NCBI GenBank assembly: GCA_964389755.1
Contig: CAYMEW010000013.1
Span: 1-64,000, forward strand
DNA: 64,000 bases
Direction: 5' to 3'
Source of the DNA: JBBSUQ01 sp964389755
Lineage (GTDB): Bacteria; Bacteroidota; Bacteroidia; Flavobacteriales_D; Crocinitomicaceae
In this document: positions 62,326 to 64,000 of the stretch, piece by piece
How positions within the stretch are numbered: the stretch's first letter is position 1
Layout of the letters: each line of letters begins with the position of its first letter
Made by a program: the position numbers and the translations under genes
Notes under the pieces: generated by a model
Database searches by the model: none
Seen by the model: the letters and a program-made list of their open reading frames with translations, nothing else
What the model was told of the DNA's origin: nothing

Positions 62326-63396
62326 TTAATTGAGGTTGATATTCAGGTAAATGAAAGCTTCCACGAATTCGTGTTCTTCCACAACCACATCTTCTTTCGC
62401 TTTTCCGATACCTTCCAGCAGGCAGGTATGAATTTGTCCGCCGTAATTTTTCTTATCGTTATGGATCAGGCGAATAAAATCTTCGATGTTTTCTTCGGTA
62501 AAATACAGCAGCGGAAACGAAGAAAGGATCGTATTTTCGATTTCCGCCCATTCGACATCTGTGAGCATCTGGCGCCGGTAGGAAATAAAGGATTCCACGA
62601 GCATCCCAAGAGCTACGGCATGTCCGTGTGCAATCTTCTTTCGTTGCAGGAAAAAACCTTCGAGTGCATGTCCGGCCGTATGCCCGAAATTGAGTTTTTT
62701 ACGAAGATCCTTTTCGAGCGGATCCTGTTTTACAATGTCATTCTTAATACCCACCGAGCGCGCGATCAACGCTTCCTGCCCGAGTGTATCCAGCATTTCT
62801 ACTTTACAAAGTTCTGCCCAGTGTTCTTTGTCGGCAATAAGCGCATGCTTCAGCATTTCGGCGTAGCCGTTCAATAATTCCATTCCCGGAAGTGTGCTCA
62901 GAAAACGCGTATCGATAAAAACGGCTTTCGGATTCGAAAAAGTCCCGAGCTGATTTTTATACGGGCCGAGGTCGATCCCGGTCTTTCCGCCGACAGATGC
63001 ATCCACCATGGCAAGCAGTGAAGTCGGGATATTGATAAAGTCAACTCCGCGTTTATAAACCGATGCAATGAATCCGCCGATATCGCTCACCAGTCCGCCA
63101 CCGAGGTTGATCACCAGGTCACGCCGCCCGATCCGGTATTCGGAAAGTGCTTCCCAGACCTGGAAACAGATCTCGAGTACTTTGTTCTCCTCACCCGCAG
63201 GAATCATCACTACTTCGCAATCCTCAAGTTGCTTAAACGTCGTGATCAGGTATTCGAGGCATTCGTCGTGTGTGTTTTCGTCCACGATCACCACTTTTTT
63301 GGCATTGGGATAGGCCGTATCGAGCAAGTCCGAAAAGCTTGTTTCTTCAATGTTTCCAATGAATACGGGATAACCTGAAGCTGCAATTTCTGTCAT
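62326..63396 (-). CDS. aroB: 3-dehydroquinate synthase
   Basis: 356 residues, standard AroB length. NAD-binding GGGLVSDIGGFIASVYKRGV, INIPTSLLAMVDASVGGKTGID, and the zinc-binding HTAGHALEGFF are all present. Second step of the shikimate pathway. Promoter TATTTTTG on the minus strand at 63416-63423, 19 bases from the ATG. Confidence 0.96.
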   Translation of the reverse strand: MTEIAASGYPVFIGNIEETSFSDLLDTAYPNAKKVVIVDENTHDECLEYLITTFKQLEDCEVVMIPAGEENKVLEICFQVWEALSEYRIGRRDLVINLGGGLVSDIGGFIASVYKRGVDFINIPTSLLAMVDASVGGKTGIDLGPYKNQLGTFSNPKAVFIDTRFLSTLPGMELLNGYAEMLKHALIADKEHWAELCKVEMLDTLGQEALIARSVGIKNDIVKQDPLEKDLRKKLNFGHTAGHALEGFFLQRKKIAHGHAVALGMLVESFISYRRQMLTDVEWAEIENTILSSFPLLYFTEENIEDFIRLIHNDKKNYGGQIHTCLLEGIGKAKEDVVVEEHEFVEAFIYLNINLN

Positions 63397-63415
63397 AGGT
63401 AAACAATACTTTCAG

Positions 63416-63423
63416 CAAAAATA
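63416..63423 (-). promoter_or_regulatory. Candidate -7 box for aroB
   Basis: TATTTTTG on the minus strand, 19 bases upstream of the aroB ATG. Confidence 0.4.
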
Positions 63424-63467
63424 CTTAAAGAAAAGTTTCAGGCGGTTTTACTTGTTCAAAATCGGAT

Positions 63468-63475
63468 TAATTTTG
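63468..63475 (+). promoter_or_regulatory. Candidate -7 box for the proline dehydrogenase gene
   Basis: TAATTTTG, ending 5 bases before the ATG; leaderless transcription is possible. Confidence 0.35.
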
Positions 63476-63480
63476 CAGCC

Positions 63481-64000
63481 ATGTTATCGTTTGACAATAC
63501 GGAGATCGCATTCGGTAGTAAGTCCGATGCGGATTTGAAACGGGCACGACGCCTGTTCAAACTTATTTCCAGTCCTGCGCTTACGAAAGCAGGAAAATGG
63601 GCCACGAACCTGGCGCTGCATATCGGTCTGCCCGTCAAGGGGATCATCCGTAAGACGATCTTCAGGCAATTTTGCGGCGGCGAAACCATTGAAGATTGCA
63701 GGCCAACGGTTGAAAGACTCGGAAAGTACGGAATCGGTACGATCCTCGATTATTCGGTGGAAGGTAAAACATCCGATGCCGATTTTGAACATACCGTGCA
63801 GGAGATCATTGCGACCATTCACGCCGGCAAACAAAACCGGGACATTCCTTTCGCTGTTTTCAAAATGACCGGGATCACGCGTTTCGAGTTATTGCATAAA
63901 GCAAATGACGGCACTGAAAATCTCAGTGAAAGTGAACAGGCGGAGTACGCGCTTTTCCGGGATCGCGTGTTGCGCATTTGCCAGGCAGCCTTCGAATGTG
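63481..64000 (+). CDS. Proline dehydrogenase, N-terminal part (cut by window)
   Basis: The first 173 residues are visible. MLSFDNTEIAFGSKSDADLKRARRLFKLI and GGETIEDCRPTVERLGKYGIGTILDYSVEG match the Bacteroidota proline dehydrogenase (PRODH/PutA N-terminal domain), which oxidises proline with FAD. The stop lies outside the window, so length and any fusion to the P5C dehydrogenase cannot be judged. Confidence 0.85.
   Translation, partial: MLSFDNTEIAFGSKSDADLKRARRLFKLISSPALTKAGKWATNLALHIGLPVKGIIRKTIFRQFCGGETIEDCRPTVERLGKYGIGTILDYSVEGKTSDADFEHTVQEIIATIHAGKQNRDIPFAVFKMTGITRFELLHKANDGTENLSESEQAEYALFRDRVLRICQAAFEC

Noticed and set aside
1..64000. CRISPR array
   Set aside because: No direct repeats of 24-40 bases at even spacing were noticed; the only tandem coding repeats are the 770-base modules of the T9SS protein.
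1..64000. Insertion sequences and transposases
   Set aside because: No transposase or integrase gene and no inverted-repeat-bounded element was recognised.

Overview
The window looks like chromosomal DNA of a Bacteroidota member, most likely Flavobacteriales (Cryomorphaceae/Crocinitomicaceae-like). The reasons are four type IX secretion (T9SS) C-terminal sorting domains, Bacteroidota promoters of the TAnnTTTG type with few Shine-Dalgarno sites, a DUF5606 gene, a DnaE polymerase fused to a DnaQ-type exonuclease, a short MenE, and no CCA at the 3' end of tmRNA. The placement rests on gene content only. No database search was run.

Layout. 1-10 kb: lipoprotein, DEAD/DEAH helicase, thioredoxin reductase, CPH-type (CopB-like) P1B-ATPase, SirB1-like protein, a radical SAM/DUF4130 DNA-metabolism pair and a PfpI/DJ-1 protein. 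10-20 kb: dnaE with fused exonuclease, alpha/beta hydrolase, MscS channel, CPBP protease, DUF3298-type lipoprotein, cytidine deaminase and mtaB. 20.5-27.7 kb: a tightly packed seven-gene minus-strand operon with a membrane protein, DUF4178, a Gly-tailed lipoprotein, double DUF350, a membrane-anchored spermidine-synthase-like enzyme, a His-bearing polytopic protein and a Tat-type flavin amine oxidase. 27.8-31 kb: ferredoxin, the SRP 4.5S RNA, transaldolase-like aldolase and small genes. 31-46 kb: two divergent subtilisins, DUF5606, M3 peptidase, Tpx, NUDIX, two T9SS surface proteins and an HD hydrolase. 46-52.7 kb: menE, a J-domain protein, smpB, recR, mscL, an RRM protein and an exported protein. 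52.76-53.16 kb: tmRNA. 53.2-55.6 kb: an accessory patch with three related hairpins, a small GIY-YIG nuclease and two unrecognised genes, the first very AT-rich. 55.8-57.9 kb: a T9SS SBBP-type gene with two compensating frameshifts. 58-61.3 kb: small stress-like genes (DUF421, isochorismatase-like, VOC, DUF3606, DUF4142). 61.4-64 kb: NlpC/P60, MerR, aroB and the start of a proline dehydrogenase cut by the window edge.

Togetherness. Housekeeping genes dominate, and trans-translation (smpB and ssrA) lies within about 5 kb. The two places most worth study are the seven-gene polyamine-like membrane operon and the patch downstream of tmRNA, where hairpins with one shared core but different compensating stems sit beside a GIY-YIG gene.
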